Assembly (NCBI RefSeq): GCF_023715895.1
Contig: NZ_JAMBOO010000008.1
Coordinates: 79,387 to 143,386 of the forward strand
DNA from: Domibacillus indicus
Lineage (GTDB): Bacteria; Bacillota; Bacilli; Bacillales; Domibacillaceae
DNA length: 64,000 bases
Reading direction: 5' to 3'
The translations under genes and the position numbers were made by a program. Below, in pieces: positions 52,201 through 60,866 of the stretch. The notes under the pieces were generated by a model. It saw only the letters and a program-made list of their open reading frames with translations. It made no database searches and had not been told where the DNA came from. The number at the start of each line of letters is the position of its first letter. Within the stretch, counting starts at the first letter, position 1.

Positions 52201-52403
52201 CTTCGCATTTCTGAAGCGCTTCGGTGATCTCCGCTTGGCTTGCCATACATCGCAAAGCTGATGGCGTCAAATATCGTTGTTTTTCCTGATCCCGTTTTGC
52301 CGGAAATCACAAACATTTTTCGGTTTTCGAGCGCCGAAAAATCAATCACCTGCCGGCCTGCATACGGACCAAAAGCAGTCATTGTCAGTGTCACAGGCTT
52401 CAT
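49296..52403 (-). CDS. sbcC: Exonuclease SbcC (Rad50-like ATPase)
   Basis: SbcC is the ATPase of the SbcCD nuclease that opens hairpins and blocked DNA ends. The 1035-residue protein starts with KPVTLTMTAFGPYAG and Walker A SGKTGSGKTTIF (residues 33-44), followed by a long coiled coil. The zinc hook EGEPCSVCGSIHHP lies at about 522-535, near the middle as expected. The second half ends with signature LSGGESFKAALALALGLAEV and Walker B MFVDEGFGTLDPESL. AGGAGG lies ten bases before the ATG, which overlaps sbcD by four bases (ATGA). Confidence 0.95.
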   Translation of the reverse strand: MKPVTLTMTAFGPYAGRQVIDFSALENRKMFVISGKTGSGKTTIFDAISFAMYGKPSGDHRSASEMRSQFADPKQLTEVSLLFELKGRTFLIRRTPQQEKPKARGGGMTTAGATAELYEKKADGTEVLLASNVRDTDEKINELVGLEANQFRQILMIPQGEFQKLLMAGSQEKEKILQKLFQTSFYKRVEDILKEKSDALKKEAGRAADQQMALLKSLPAYSSTMRALLEAELIQRKAVFDQLELDLLEMDKQFKSFQEKVQHLSERRDFLLGERERGLSRNAQFDRLGQARLEQKELDEQKEGMERCRRKIDGAERADKLQSYEMMEKRARQAVHTAEVRKSEAEAEMQNTRQLLEEAEERLNAEESRRPERDECTKELQHLQSIKEAVYAYQDAVEKAGETEGRLKETKQAAAEFIRKNEELDAARKKMEASLQAFDSSKEIYLESGYQIERLTALIEQFQELANTEKEMGDLQEREEAAQIEVQKAASAAAEAIKELDHKREEWHRSQAAMLARELKEGEPCSVCGSIHHPNPAAGGEATLEEQALKKAEQQADRLSQENRQAEQKWMESRFALGHAAENMDKLKAKLPSDFGVEEAIERLKEAAQTRSQAAQDLQQKQELEGQLDELKKLKQQLEAELEQTRQREMADHTAFIQAQSTRQQLEQSVPEAMRNSGYFARELERIEQRAAVLERRYEEAAEDVQHTRTAMQAALSVLEERRQTLQEAERDYYEVREAFEQKRQQAGFQSAEQYEEAKKWLESLAEMKETVRQFEQKERELTLLIEELQTILQGYERADISKLEEEIGALNEEAVQWANEASAVAACAKESRRIRQSVEEIAARMAKAEEAYRLSGHLFEVTHGKNDLKVTFERYVLASFLEDILTAANTRLSAMTNGRFLLERLTERSKGNAQSGLDLLVFDQYTGASRHVKTLSGGESFKAALALALGLAEVVQNHAGGVSLETMFVDEGFGTLDPESLDQAIETLMDIQADGRLVGIISHVPELKERIDARLEVGQSDIGSKAAFVFTGES

Positions 52404-53521
52404 AATCCGTTTTCCTCCTGTTTCGCTTCTTCTAATATTGAAGTCATATACGTTTTTTTCTCTTCTGAAAAACCGAGCCCCGTCATCGCTTCGTAAAATT
52501 CTGCAAACAAATCGAGCTCGCTTTGCTTTTCCCTCATAGAAACAGAAGATTCAAATGACAGAGGGGAAACAGCTGCTTTTTCAAGGTGGAGAATATGAGG
52601 GAATTTATGCTTTAGCTTGGCCATCGGATCAATAAGCGCTCCTTCATCCCTTAACCGTACCTTGATATAGTCCTCTGAAGCCTCTCCTTCCATCAATTCA
52701 TCAAAAAAACCATTAACGATTTTCATATCGCGCATAGGTGCCAGTGCTTTTTTGGTAATCGAAAGCTTCTTTTCTTCGTTTATTTCCACGATGGAGACAC
52801 TTTTCGTATGAGACGCTTCTGAAAACGAATATTTCAGCAGTGACCCTGCATATTGAACCGTCTGGTGGTGGATAGCCGCCGGATTGTGCAGATGGCCAAG
52901 CGCCGTATAGTGAAAAGGAGCAAACAGCTCAGCACCGACATTTCCTGTTCCGCCGACTGATAAAATCCGCTCGGAATCACTTGTTTCTCCTCCTGTGACA
53001 AACGCATGGCCCACCGCCACATGAATGCCGTCCCGATCCATTGTTTCGCTTAAACGCCCGGTTAAGACTTTCATCGCATCATGGTGGGTGCGAATCGTAT
53101 CGTCTTCGTATAAATACCGAACTACACCCGGCTCCGCATAGGGAAGGCAATGGAAATGAACACCTTCAATAACCGGGCAGAACATGTTTTTCTCTATTTT
53201 TCCAGCCAGGTAAAAGCGGTTTTGCCGAAACCACGTTGAACCGAATGCCAGCCGGTCTGCACTATCGTGGTTGCCCGAAATGGCGACGATCGGTATATTC
53301 ATTTCTACGTTAATCGTAAAAAGCGTTTCATTCAGCAAATTAACCGCCGAAGCCGGCGGAACCGACCGGTCATACAAATCTCCCGCGATCACCAGGGCAT
53401 CCGGCTGCTCCTGCTCCAGCAGCCGAATCAGCTCCTGCAGCATAAAACGCTGATCCTCGATCATCGATACGCCGTGCACCATTTTTCCGAGATGCCAGTC
53501 AGCGGTATGAATAAATTTCAT
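52400..53521 (-). CDS. sbcD: Exonuclease SbcD (Mre11-like nuclease)
   Basis: SbcD is the metal-dependent nuclease of SbcCD. The 373-residue calcineurin-like enzyme shows HTADWHLGK (residues 4-12), VIAGDLYDR (45-53), ISGNHDSADRL (79-89), VGHAFVTGG near 166 and GHLHNPAAIHH near 208, which are metallophosphatase motifs I-V. AGGAGG lies eight bases before the ATG. It is the first gene of the operon and divergent from yneK. Confidence 0.95.
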   Translation of the reverse strand: MKFIHTADWHLGKMVHGVSMIEDQRFMLQELIRLLEQEQPDALVIAGDLYDRSVPPASAVNLLNETLFTINVEMNIPIVAISGNHDSADRLAFGSTWFRQNRFYLAGKIEKNMFCPVIEGVHFHCLPYAEPGVVRYLYEDDTIRTHHDAMKVLTGRLSETMDRDGIHVAVGHAFVTGGETSDSERILSVGGTGNVGAELFAPFHYTALGHLHNPAAIHHQTVQYAGSLLKYSFSEASHTKSVSIVEINEEKKLSITKKALAPMRDMKIVNGFFDELMEGEASEDYIKVRLRDEGALIDPMAKLKHKFPHILHLEKAAVSPLSFESSVSMREKQSELDLFAEFYEAMTGLGFSEEKKTYMTSILEEAKQEENGL

Positions 53522-53607
53522 TTCGGTTTCCTCCTACTACGTATGTATGTTCCGATCATAGCAGATGAACAAGTTCTTGAAAAGAATGAACAAGCGGTTT
53601 CTTGTTT

Positions 53608-53616
53608 GCTATAATA
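53608..53616 (+). promoter_or_regulatory. Extended -10 promoter for yneK
   Basis: TGCTATAAT forms an extended -10 element (TGn-TATAAT). A weak TGAACA lies 17 bases upstream. The yneK start codon follows 35 bases later. Confidence 0.5.
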
Positions 53617-53650
53617 GAGTAAAAGAAAATCATGTAATGGGGGTTGCGGC

Positions 53651-54079
53651 ATGCTGGAAGGCTGGTTTTCTTACTTTATCGTTGCCTGGACAGTGATCCT
53701 TGTCGGCTTGTTTGCCATCGGTGGCTTTTTTATGTTTCGCAAGTTTTTAAAACGAATGCCGAAGCAGGATGGCCGTTCTGACATGGACTGGGAAGAGTAT
53801 TACGTTGATAAAACACGGAAACTATGGGGAACAGCTGAAAAAAACATGCTCGAAGAATTGGTTTCTCCTGTACCTGAGCTGTTTCGGGATGTTGCCCGCC
53901 ACAAAATTGCCGGTAAAATCGGAGAACTCGCTTTAAAAGAGCGGGCCCGCCATGTTTCGGCCGACTTAATTATCCGCGGCTACATTATGGCTACACCGAA
54001 AAGAGACCATAAGTTTTTGCGCAAGAAACTTCATGAAATGAATATCGATATTGCTCCCTATCAGCATTTGTTTGAATAA
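53651..54079 (+). CDS. yneK: DUF2621 membrane protein YneK
   Basis: The 142-residue protein has one N-terminal helix (WFSYFIVAWTVILVGLFAIG) followed by a charged cytosolic domain with DMDWEEYYVDKTRKLW and PVPELFRDVARHKIAGKIGE. Length and sequence match YneK of B. subtilis, and its convergent partner is ccdC as there. Function is unknown, although the neighbourhood links it to cytochrome c maturation or sporulation. GGGGG lies eight bases before the ATG. Confidence 0.85.
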   Translation: MLEGWFSYFIVAWTVILVGLFAIGGFFMFRKFLKRMPKQDGRSDMDWEEYYVDKTRKLWGTAEKNMLEELVSPVPELFRDVARHKIAGKIGELALKERARHVSADLIIRGYIMATPKRDHKFLRKKLHEMNIDIAPYQHLFE

Positions 54080-54109
54080 AAAAAAACAGCCTTGTCAAGG
54101 CTGTTTTTT
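54079..54109. terminator. Bidirectional terminator between yneK and ccdC
   Basis: AACAGCCTTG pairs with CAAGGCTGTT around one base, flanked by A and T runs; both genes stop within it. Confidence 0.85.
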
Positions 54110-54596
54110 AGGTTATGGGTATAGGCTGATCGGGCAGCTGCCGCTTCAGCGTGATATATTTTTTGTACATCGCCATGCGCCACGGCAAAATCATCGCAAA
54201 CGCCAAAATAAAAAACATGCCGCCCAGCTGGCCTATATCAATCGTTGTCGACAGTACAAGCTTTCCAATAATCCGGATCACAAGCAGTGACATTAAAATA
54301 ATCGGAAAAGCTTTAGAACGTTTTAAGTAAATGTCATGACCGCGTATTTCAAAATTGGATGTTTTAATGAGCAATAAAGAAAACAAACACCCTACCGCGG
54401 CTGCTTCCAGCAATTCAAGAGGTGTAACCCGAAACATTGGAAATACAAACATCAAAGCGCCGGTACTCATAAAAAGCGGAGGCATAATAATTTTTCGGGC
54501 TGAAGTCGGTTTCTTCGCTGCTTTCATACGAACAAATAAAGCACCCAGCCCCATCATGACAGCTGCTAAAGACGATATGGCAACCATCCAATCCAT
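54108..54596 (-). CDS. ccdC: CcdC-family membrane protein of the cytochrome c maturation locus
   Basis: The 162-residue protein has four predicted membrane helices: VAISSLAAVMMGLGALFV, ALMFVFPMFRVTP, AVGCLFSLLLI and GMFFILAFAMILPW. KKPTSARKIIMPPLFMSTG (residues 26-44) matches the CcdC/YneJ family. In B. subtilis the gene lies near ccdA and supports cytochrome c maturation, though it is not essential. The start at 54596 follows AAAGGG at nine bases; an ATG three codons earlier is also possible. The small CcdB receiver gene seen in B. subtilis between ccdA and ccdC is missing. Confidence 0.85.
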   Translation of the reverse strand: MDWMVAISSLAAVMMGLGALFVRMKAAKKPTSARKIIMPPLFMSTGALMFVFPMFRVTPLELLEAAAVGCLFSLLLIKTSNFEIRGHDIYLKRSKAFPIILMSLLVIRIIGKLVLSTTIDIGQLGGMFFILAFAMILPWRMAMYKKYITLKRQLPDQPIPIT

Positions 54597-54619
54597 CTTG
54601 ATCATCCCTTTAATACAAA

Positions 54620-55327
54620 TTAAAAACCGGTAAATCCGCCAAACAGCGGCGTGAGGATCATAATGATCTGTGTCATCCAGTCAAAAAAGAGAATAATCCC
54701 CATTCCTATCATAACATAACCGCCGATTTTTACAATCTTAGCACTGTGTAAACGGATCCATTTCATTCGTCCGATAAAAAAAGAAAGAACAAAAAAAGGA
54801 ATGGCAAAACCAAGCGCATAAGATACCATATACAACATAGCAGAGTCCGGGTTTGTTCCCGCCATATAAATAACCGCAAGCAGAATGGGGCCCGTGCACG
54901 GCGTCCAGCCCGCTCCAAACGCAAGGCCAATAAGAGAAGAGCCAGCATATCCAACAGGCCGATTTTTAAAAGTCACTTTCTTCTCAGACATCATAAACCC
55001 TGGCTGCAAAAAACCGGTAACCACCAGGCCAAAAAAGATAATAAAAATGGCGCCAAGCTGACGAATAAGGTCATCCCACTCTTTTAAGAATTGGCCGATA
55101 AAAGAAGAGCCAAAGCCGATTAAAACAAACACAAGAGAAAAGCCGAGCAAAAAAAAGAGGGTATGCAGCATACTTCTCCTTTGCAGCATGGCATTATCGT
55201 TTTTTAATTCATTTACGCTCATACCGGTAATATACGATAAAAAGGCAGGATACAGCGGCAGGCAGCACGGCGAGATAAAGCTTAAAAACCCCGCGCCGAA
55301 GGCTAAAAACACGTTCAGCTCACTCAT
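54620..55327 (-). CDS. ccdA: Cytochrome c biogenesis protein CcdA (DsbD-like membrane thiol transporter)
   Basis: CcdA carries reducing power across the membrane to the thioredoxin-like ResA for heme attachment. The 235-residue protein has six helices. SFISPCCLPLYPAFLSYITG (residues 16-35) and GAGWTPCTGPILLAVIYMAG (139-158) hold the conserved Cys pair, one in each half of the pseudo-repeat. GGGTG lies eight bases before the ATG. ccdC follows 14 bases downstream, so the two are an operon. The Sco gene 5.4 kb away works on the same respiratory chain. Confidence 0.93.
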   Translation of the reverse strand: MSELNVFLAFGAGFLSFISPCCLPLYPAFLSYITGMSVNELKNDNAMLQRRSMLHTLFFLLGFSLVFVLIGFGSSFIGQFLKEWDDLIRQLGAIFIIFFGLVVTGFLQPGFMMSEKKVTFKNRPVGYAGSSLIGLAFGAGWTPCTGPILLAVIYMAGTNPDSAMLYMVSYALGFAIPFFVLSFFIGRMKWIRLHSAKIVKIGGYVMIGMGIILFFDWMTQIIMILTPLFGGFTGF

Positions 55328-55499
55328 GAATCGATCACCCTTTCCTTTTCATTGTAACAGAAACGGTATGGGACGGTGCGGCAACATGGGCAGGAGGAGA
55401 AAAAAGTTCAAAAACGACAAATTTTTTTGAAAATAAGTAAATGATTGGGTATACTAGAAAGTGTAAAACCTTAGATAATAATGGAAAGGGTTGTCCGCC

Positions 55500-55679
55500 G
55501 TGAACAAAGAAATACTGCTCGACGCCATAGAAGCGAAGCGGACTGAACTACTAAATGTGGCTTTTGAAAACGGACTAACCTCTCCTTTAGCGATTGAATA
55601 CAGCCAGGAATTAGACCGTCTTTTAAATTTATACGATGAACTGCATATTCAGCACTCAAAAAAAACGCGCGCAAAATAA
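55500..55679 (+). CDS. Spo0E-family aspartyl-phosphate phosphatase (YnzD-like)
   Basis: The 59-residue helical hairpin carries the diagnostic SQELDRLLN motif near residue 37. Spo0E proteins strip phosphate from Spo0A~P to hold back sporulation. The position next to ccdA matches B. subtilis ynzD. The start is a GTG at 55500 with AAGGG nine bases upstream. A hairpin follows the stop. Confidence 0.85.
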   Translation: MNKEILLDAIEAKRTELLNVAFENGLTSPLAIEYSQELDRLLNLYDELHIQHSKKTRAK

Positions 55680-55710
55680 AAAAACCGTCCATACGGACCG
55701 TTTTTTTATT
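55676..55710. terminator. Bidirectional terminator between spo0E-like and secreted protein genes
   Basis: ACCGTCC and GGACCGT pair around ATAC with one mismatch, flanked by seven A and seven T, so it can work both ways. Confidence 0.65.
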
Positions 55711-56224
55711 TTTTCTTATAAACACCGATTAAGCCGTTGTCGATAAACATTTGGTCAAATTCAGCCACCACTTTGTCTCCAGGCACGATTTCGCTGCCAT
55801 ATATATTTTCATCGGTAAAAAGAATATCTCCTGACTGAGCGCTTGCACCTTCATAATTCATTTCTCCGTTTTTGTACCATACCCGTTTAACGGTATACAC
55901 TACTTTTTCGGGTTTCACGTACTCTGCGATGTTAAAGCCGCCGTCTTCCCAGTATGTACGGATACGGTCACCCACTTTTAATTCAATTTCTACATCTGAT
56001 TGTTTAAAACGAATGGTTTCACCGTTGCTGGAAGTGGCGCGATAGTAGCCTTTTTCAATATTGGGGGATTTGAATGTAACAATATAATGTTTTAACGAAA
56101 TGCCTTCTTTTTCGAGCATTTCATAAGGAGTACCTGTTAATTCGTCCTCAGAGGCAAGAGCCGGGATGCTAACACCAAACAGCAGGAACGGAAGAATAAC
56201 TAAAGATAAAAACCGTTTTTTCAT
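55706..56224 (-). CDS. Secreted protein of unknown function
   Basis: The 172-residue protein has a signal peptide ending near residue 24 (IPALAS). Its mature part is rich in beta strands: HYIVTFKSPNIEKGYYRATS, RFKQSDVEIELKVGDRIRTY and KVVYTVKRVWYKNGEM. KVGDRIR and VPGDKVVAEF suggest two OB-like barrels. AAGGAGG lies eight bases before the ATG. No family was recognised, and it has no wall-binding or lipid anchor motif. Confidence 0.7.
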   Translation of the reverse strand: MKKRFLSLVILPFLLFGVSIPALASEDELTGTPYEMLEKEGISLKHYIVTFKSPNIEKGYYRATSSNGETIRFKQSDVEIELKVGDRIRTYWEDGGFNIAEYVKPEKVVYTVKRVWYKNGEMNYEGASAQSGDILFTDENIYGSEIVPGDKVVAEFDQMFIDNGLIGVYKKK

Positions 56225-56361
56225 TTCGCATCTCCTCCTTTTCTCTCATACCTTTCTATACCCCATCCCCTTTGAAGTTAAGCCTTTTCACAGAAAAAAT
56301 TTGTGGGTTTTATAGTTTGTTTATCCCACTATTTATAGTATATTCATGTATTCAGGTGAAT

Positions 56362-56667
56362 ATGTCCCATAACAAACATCCCTTTTTTCTTTTGAAAACA
56401 AAAAAACACAAACAGAAACTGGTTATTGATACGAGCAAACAGCCCATTTTTTGCTTTTATTATATGTTTCCAAGTCCGCTGCCCTATACAGCGAAAAGCG
56501 CCGGTTACAAACCGCTCCAGCAACAAGGCTCATTTCACAGCACACATACACATTTACCCACGCAAAAAACACCTTCTCCCGTTAATGGCTTAACAAGCGC
56601 TGGTTCAAAAAAAAATAAACCGAAACAAAGCAAAAAGGGCGTTTTCCCCGGCATGAACAATAGATGA
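56362..56667 (+). CDS. Possible short basic protein, low support
   Basis: A frame starts MSHNKHPFFLLKTKKHKQKL and is rich in Lys, Ser, Thr and Pro (GSKKNKPKQSKKGVFPGM). The ribosome site (AGGTG) is too close to the ATG. It has a spore-protein-like composition but no match I can name. It may be chance. Confidence 0.25.
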   Translation: MSHNKHPFFLLKTKKHKQKLVIDTSKQPIFCFYYMFPSPLPYTAKSAGYKPLQQQGSFHSTHTHLPTQKTPSPVNGLTSAGSKKNKPKQSKKGVFPGMNNR

Positions 56668-56669
56668 AA

Positions 56670-57000
56670 ATAAGCTCCGGCGAAATACACACTGATGTAC
56701 ACGATTTATTACATAATTGGAAGCCAAGAAGCCGGTTATTTCCATGCCTAAAAAGTTTCCGATGACCTTAGTGCATGCCGGTAAAAGTCGAACTAAACTG
56801 AAGCGTAAAAATATTTCAAAGACTGTCCGTCAGAGACCAGAATCCTACCGTACAAATGAAACAAAGCAATTTATTATTCTCTTTTCCGTAAAAAGATTAT
56901 CAATCGGGACAAATGCTTGGTCCAGTGCGTTTCCCTGTTCATATCTTATAATAATTTCTTTGCTATTTTTCTGTAAAAGAGGTGTAATGATATTAAATGG
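56670..57000. other. Gene-free stretch
   Basis: No convincing gene or RNA. Several short basic frames lack ribosome sites. Confidence 0.4.
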
Positions 57001-57140
57001 TTGCAGTTACGGTTACGACGATGGCAATGGCAGTTGAGGCTTTTGCGACGGAGGTTACGCAGTCGTTTTGCAGTGTTTTTAGTTTTGTTGATTACTTTGT
57101 TACTATTGATGCTTGTCTCAGCATCTTTTAACTCCGCATA
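57001..57140 (+). pseudogene. Relic of a YjcZ-type small sporulation protein
   Basis: AGAGGTG precedes an ATG region from which one frame reads NGCSYGYDDGNGS, then stop and GFCDGGYAVV. A shifted frame continues FAVFLVLLITLLLLMLVSAS. Gly/Tyr-rich start plus one hydrophobic helix is the YjcZ layout. One in-frame stop and one frameshift make it non-functional in this sequence. Sequencing error is possible. Confidence 0.5.
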
Positions 57141-57923
57141 GTTCGCAAGATTCTTCTGGCAGTATGTTGAAAACAGTAGAATCTTGGTTTATATTTTTAC
57201 AGCGGCGGCGGGTAAAGAACCGGATGTATGGCCCCAAAGCTTCATATCTGTACATTTTTGTTTTGCCGCGGCTCCCTCTGCGGCTTTTTGTATGCGGTTT
57301 ATTTTTACTCCGCAGCAGGCAGTAATTTTCGCACTTGCAGCCATTATTGCTGCGGCATACTCCTGCAGCTTTTATACGCCTTTTATGCGCCTTTTCTCCG
57401 CGTAAGAAACTTTTTCGCTGACGTATACGCGCATATACTTGTAGCTTGAAGCAGAGAATTTTCGAAAGTTGTCTTTCTACTTCTATCCGACGTTAGATGA
57501 TTTACTCTTCTTCCGCAAATATACGCGGACTATTTTCGTAAATATAAATAAAGTGTTCTATAAGCGTACCCTTATAACGTCCAGCTAAATTCCGACTCCG
57601 CTTCATATCCGGCGTCTGCCTGTTCAAATGCCCTGCATAGTCAGCAGCGTAAATGCGTCTTGTATACACTATGATCTGTAGACGTCAACCGGCTCGCACA
57701 GCTCCTTTTCATATAATCGAGTCACTTATTCGCAAAATTTTTTTGCTTAAAATCACAGCCGTTTGGAAGATATAAAGACTACGCAGCGATCAATATCCTG
57801 TACCATATTCATCACTTTGCTCGTGGGTGGATCGGCTGTATTTTCACCTAAACCGTTCATAAATACGGGCGCTTACGCGGTTATTGATTTACCGGAGATA
57901 CCTTGAATAAACAGTCCTTATAC
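57141..57923. other. Long stretch without a supportable gene
   Basis: About 780 bases with only short frames, some cysteine- and proline-rich in a way unlike its neighbours. No ribosome sites, RNA genes or terminators are seen. It looks like eroded DNA. Confidence 0.4.
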
Positions 57924-57957
57924 AAAAAAACCGCCAGTGATTACTGGACGGGCGGCT
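57924..57957 (-). terminator. Terminator of the DUF2512 relic
   Basis: On the minus strand CCGCCCGTCCAGT pairs with ACTGGCGG imperfectly, followed by seven U; it lies eight bases past the relic's stop codon. Confidence 0.65.
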
Positions 57958-57964
57958 TTAAAAA

Positions 57965-58380
57965 TTATTTGATGCGGAAGAGAGTTCGTTTCTCATCAAA
58001 CACATGTCTATCAAGATATTTATGGAAGAACCACTCACCGGCGGCAATAGCAATCGCTGAGATAAGAGAAGCTGTAAGAACATCGCCATTATTGATAAAC
58101 AGTGATCCTCCCCCATAAGCCAAACTACAAAGAAAGTTAAGATTGCATCACAAACGGTTGCAGTGAAGTTTCTCTGGAAATGAATGTGATCTGCATTATA
58201 TCGATAATCACTGCCAGATCTATGAAAAACAAATAAATCACCGAGTACATAAGCAACGGTAAGAACGGCACTCATAAGAAGGGTATCACTAAATTCACCA
58301 TCATACATTCCTGTAAGTATAATACCGAGACCACAATTGCAGAAACCGAGCATGGATTCATTGTTTAAAATAAGCCCCCG
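57965..58380 (-). pseudogene. Frameshifted DUF2512 (YndM-like) membrane protein
   Basis: One frame gives SAVLTVAYVLGDLFVFHRSG and ATVCDAILTFFVVWLMG. Then a frameshift near 58095 leads into AYGGGSLFINNGDVL, SLISAIAIAAGEWFFHKYLD and the end RHVFDEKRTLFRIK. These are the middle and end of a DUF2512 protein. The N-terminal helix is in a different frame or lost. YndM is a small membrane protein of sporulating Bacilli with unknown role. Confidence 0.7.
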
Positions 58381-58469
58381 CCAATACTGCTTGTTTCGTT
58401 CATTCTTTCTTGAACATCCACTCGATTTCAGCAAGAGACGTATTCCACTCGTTCGTGTAGCCATCTTGT

Positions 58470-58631
58470 TTACTTTGAATGCGTGTTGTTTTTTGACGGA
58501 CCGCCTTCATCATGTTCCATAAGATGAAGCTCTTCTTTTATAACATGGAATTTAGCACTCTCTCCGTTCACAAGACGTCTTTTACGAAGAAGGTATTGTA
58601 GCTGCTTTGCGTATTGATAACCCTGCGCCAT
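58470..58631 (-). other. Overlapping short frame, gene uncertain
   Basis: A 53-codon frame starts MAQGYQYAKQLQYLLRKRRL and is charged and helical. Its first part overlaps the DUF418 relic in another frame, and its ribosome site GGTG is weak. It may be a remnant rather than a gene. Confidence 0.2.
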
Positions 58632-59061
58632 AAATCACCAGGCAAAGCAGTATCCCCGCAGTCAAGCTGACGCCTTCGTAAAAATCAAGAACGAGAAACA
58701 AAAACGAGCAAATGATGGTTTGCTATAGATAATTAGTCAACGCCATCTGCCCGACATAGTCAAGCGGGCGAAGGCACTTTTGCCAGCTTGCTTTTCGCAG
58801 CAGCAGTGTCAGTGAACTCATGCAAAAAAAGCACAATGTTACACCGCTCAGGCTTATCACTAGCTGGACAGCCATTTCCTGCTGCATGCCAACGTCAATC
58901 CAGGAAAGCATAAGGGCCGCTAACAAAGCAACAAGCGGAATACCCAGTAGCAGAGCACCGAGCCAGACTTTTTTGATGAGTTTCAAATGAGGAGTGTTCC
59001 ACTCAAAAACGCCGATTTTCCCTGCATACAGCTCAAGGAGGAACATCGCTAGTACAGTCAT
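58590..59061 (-). pseudogene. Truncated DUF418 membrane protein with an in-frame stop
   Basis: The frame from 59061 reads LLELYAGKIGVFEW and WQKCLRPLDYVGQMALTNYL, then TAG, then QTIICSFLFLVLDFYEGVSL and TAGILLCLVIYGAG. PLxxVGQMALTNYL-x-QTII is the DUF418 signature with a stop codon inside. The first part of the protein is absent, replaced by the terminator of the AgcS gene. So the gene is truncated on the 5' side and broken by a nonsense codon. Confidence 0.75.
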
Positions 59062-59090
59062 TTAGAAATCACACCCATGCAGGCGCACCA

Positions 59091-59124
59091 AAAAAGCACC
59101 AGCTGTGATGAATGCTGGTGCTTT
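59091..59124 (-). terminator. Terminator of the AgcS symporter gene
   Basis: AAAGCACCAGC pairs with GCTGGTGCTTT around ten bases, followed by U residues on the minus strand. Confidence 0.8.
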
Positions 59125-59164
59125 CCTAGTTTTGCGGAAGTTCTAAACGGATGAAAGTTTCACT

Positions 59165-60636
59165 TTATGAAACGTTCTCATCCTTATTTTTTTTGGATTT
59201 TTTGTATCCATTTTTCCAGAAATCAGCATTCTTAATTTCATACTTAGATGAATTGAATTCTGGGTCTTTCCCTTGCTTCAACTGATCTTCATAATCTTTT
59301 AGAGCAATACTTGCTGGTTTAAATAATAGTAAAATCGCAATCAAGTTCAGCCAAACCATAATTCCAAGTCCGATATCACCCATTGCCCATGCTGTTGTTG
59401 CCGTTTTTACTGCTCCATAGAAAGTAGCACCTATAAGGATGAGTTTTAACACAATAAAAGCCTTTGCTCTGTGTTTGCCACGTACTAGATAAGCTAGATT
59501 TGTCTCTGCAATATAGTAATAAGCATAAATCGTAGTGAAGGCAAAGAAGAAAAGGGCAATAGCAATAAATCCTGGTCCGAATCCTGGAAGTATTGTATCA
59601 ACGGCAGCTTGAGTGAAACCAGGTCCTGGTTCAATTCCTTTAAGGTTTTCAGTTATAAATTCCCCGGTTTTTTCATTTATTACATTGTATTGATTTGTAA
59701 ATAAAATCATCATTGCGGTCGATGTAACAACTAAGAATACATCTAAATAAATGGAAAATGCCTGTACAAGTCCTTGCTTCGCTGGGTGGGATACCTCAGC
59801 TGCCGCCGCCGGGTGAGCACCAGTACCCTGACCGGCTTCATTGGCATAAAGACCGCGTTTTACTCCCCACATAACTGCTGATCCAATAATACCGCCATAT
59901 ACTTCTTCAGCTCCAAAAGCGCTGTTAAAAATAAGTCCAAATACTTCGGGAATTTTTTCGAAATTGATCACTACGATTGCAATTGCAATTAACAGATAAC
60001 CGATTGCCATAAAAGGAACGACAAATTCTGCCACTCTAGCAATACGCTTAACACCGCCAAAAATAGTAAAACCAATAAGCGCGACAACGACTAGACCAGT
60101 AATTGTTTTGTCAATACCAAAAGCGTTATGAACGCCTTCTGCAATTGCATTTGCTTGTATTCCTGGCATTAAAACAGCCATAGCGAGTAGTGTTGCTACT
60201 GCAAAAACGACGGCAAACCACTTCCAGCCAAGTCCTTTTTCTATGTAGTACGCTGGACCTCCTCGATACTCTCCATCCTGCTTTTCTTTATAGATTTGAG
60301 CAAGAGTCGACTCCACAAAAGCTGAAGCTGCACCGACAAAGGTAATGACCCACATCCAAAATACAGAACCTGGTCCTCCAAAAGCAATACCAGTTGCGGT
60401 TCCAGTGATATTTCCAACACCGATACGACCTGATAAAAACATCGCTAATGCCTGGAACGAAGAAACACCCTCATCGGACCTTTTCCTGAAGCAAGCAGTT
60501 TAACCATTTCTTTTATGTGACGAATTTGCAGGAATCTGGTGCGAAAACTAAAATACAAACCGCATAAAACAATGAAAGCAATCAATACTGGGCTCCATAA
60601 CCATCCGTTAATGGTATTTACAATTTGATCAAACAT
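59165..60636 (-). pseudogene. Alanine/glycine:cation symporter (AgcS), split by one frameshift
   Basis: The start is at 60636 with GGGGGG six bases upstream. The first frame reads MFDQIVNTINGWLWSPVLIA to EMVKLLASGKGP and then shifts. After a one-base loss near 60466 the second frame reads DEGVSSFQALAMFLSGRIGV and GGVKRIARVAEFVVPFMAIG. It continues to the usual family end, with GLYANEAGQGTGAHPAAAAE near the ligand site. The complete protein would be about 490 residues, a sodium-driven alanine/glycine transporter. Both halves are well kept, so the break is recent or a sequencing error. Confidence 0.85.
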
Positions 60637-60866
60637 GAAAATCCCCCCTATTAATTTTTTATTTTTGTTATGCACAACGTATGTTTGATTATAAATTATG
60701 ACAGAAAGATATAACAATGGTTTTTTTGAAATAATATGAATTATTGTAATATTTGTATAAGTAAAATATTATTTCAATTAGTAATGAAATTCATTTACCT
60801 TAAAAAAGTGTGCTTTCTTCATAAATAAAAGCCCATGCGGCTCAACAACTGACAGAGTGGCTCCCC

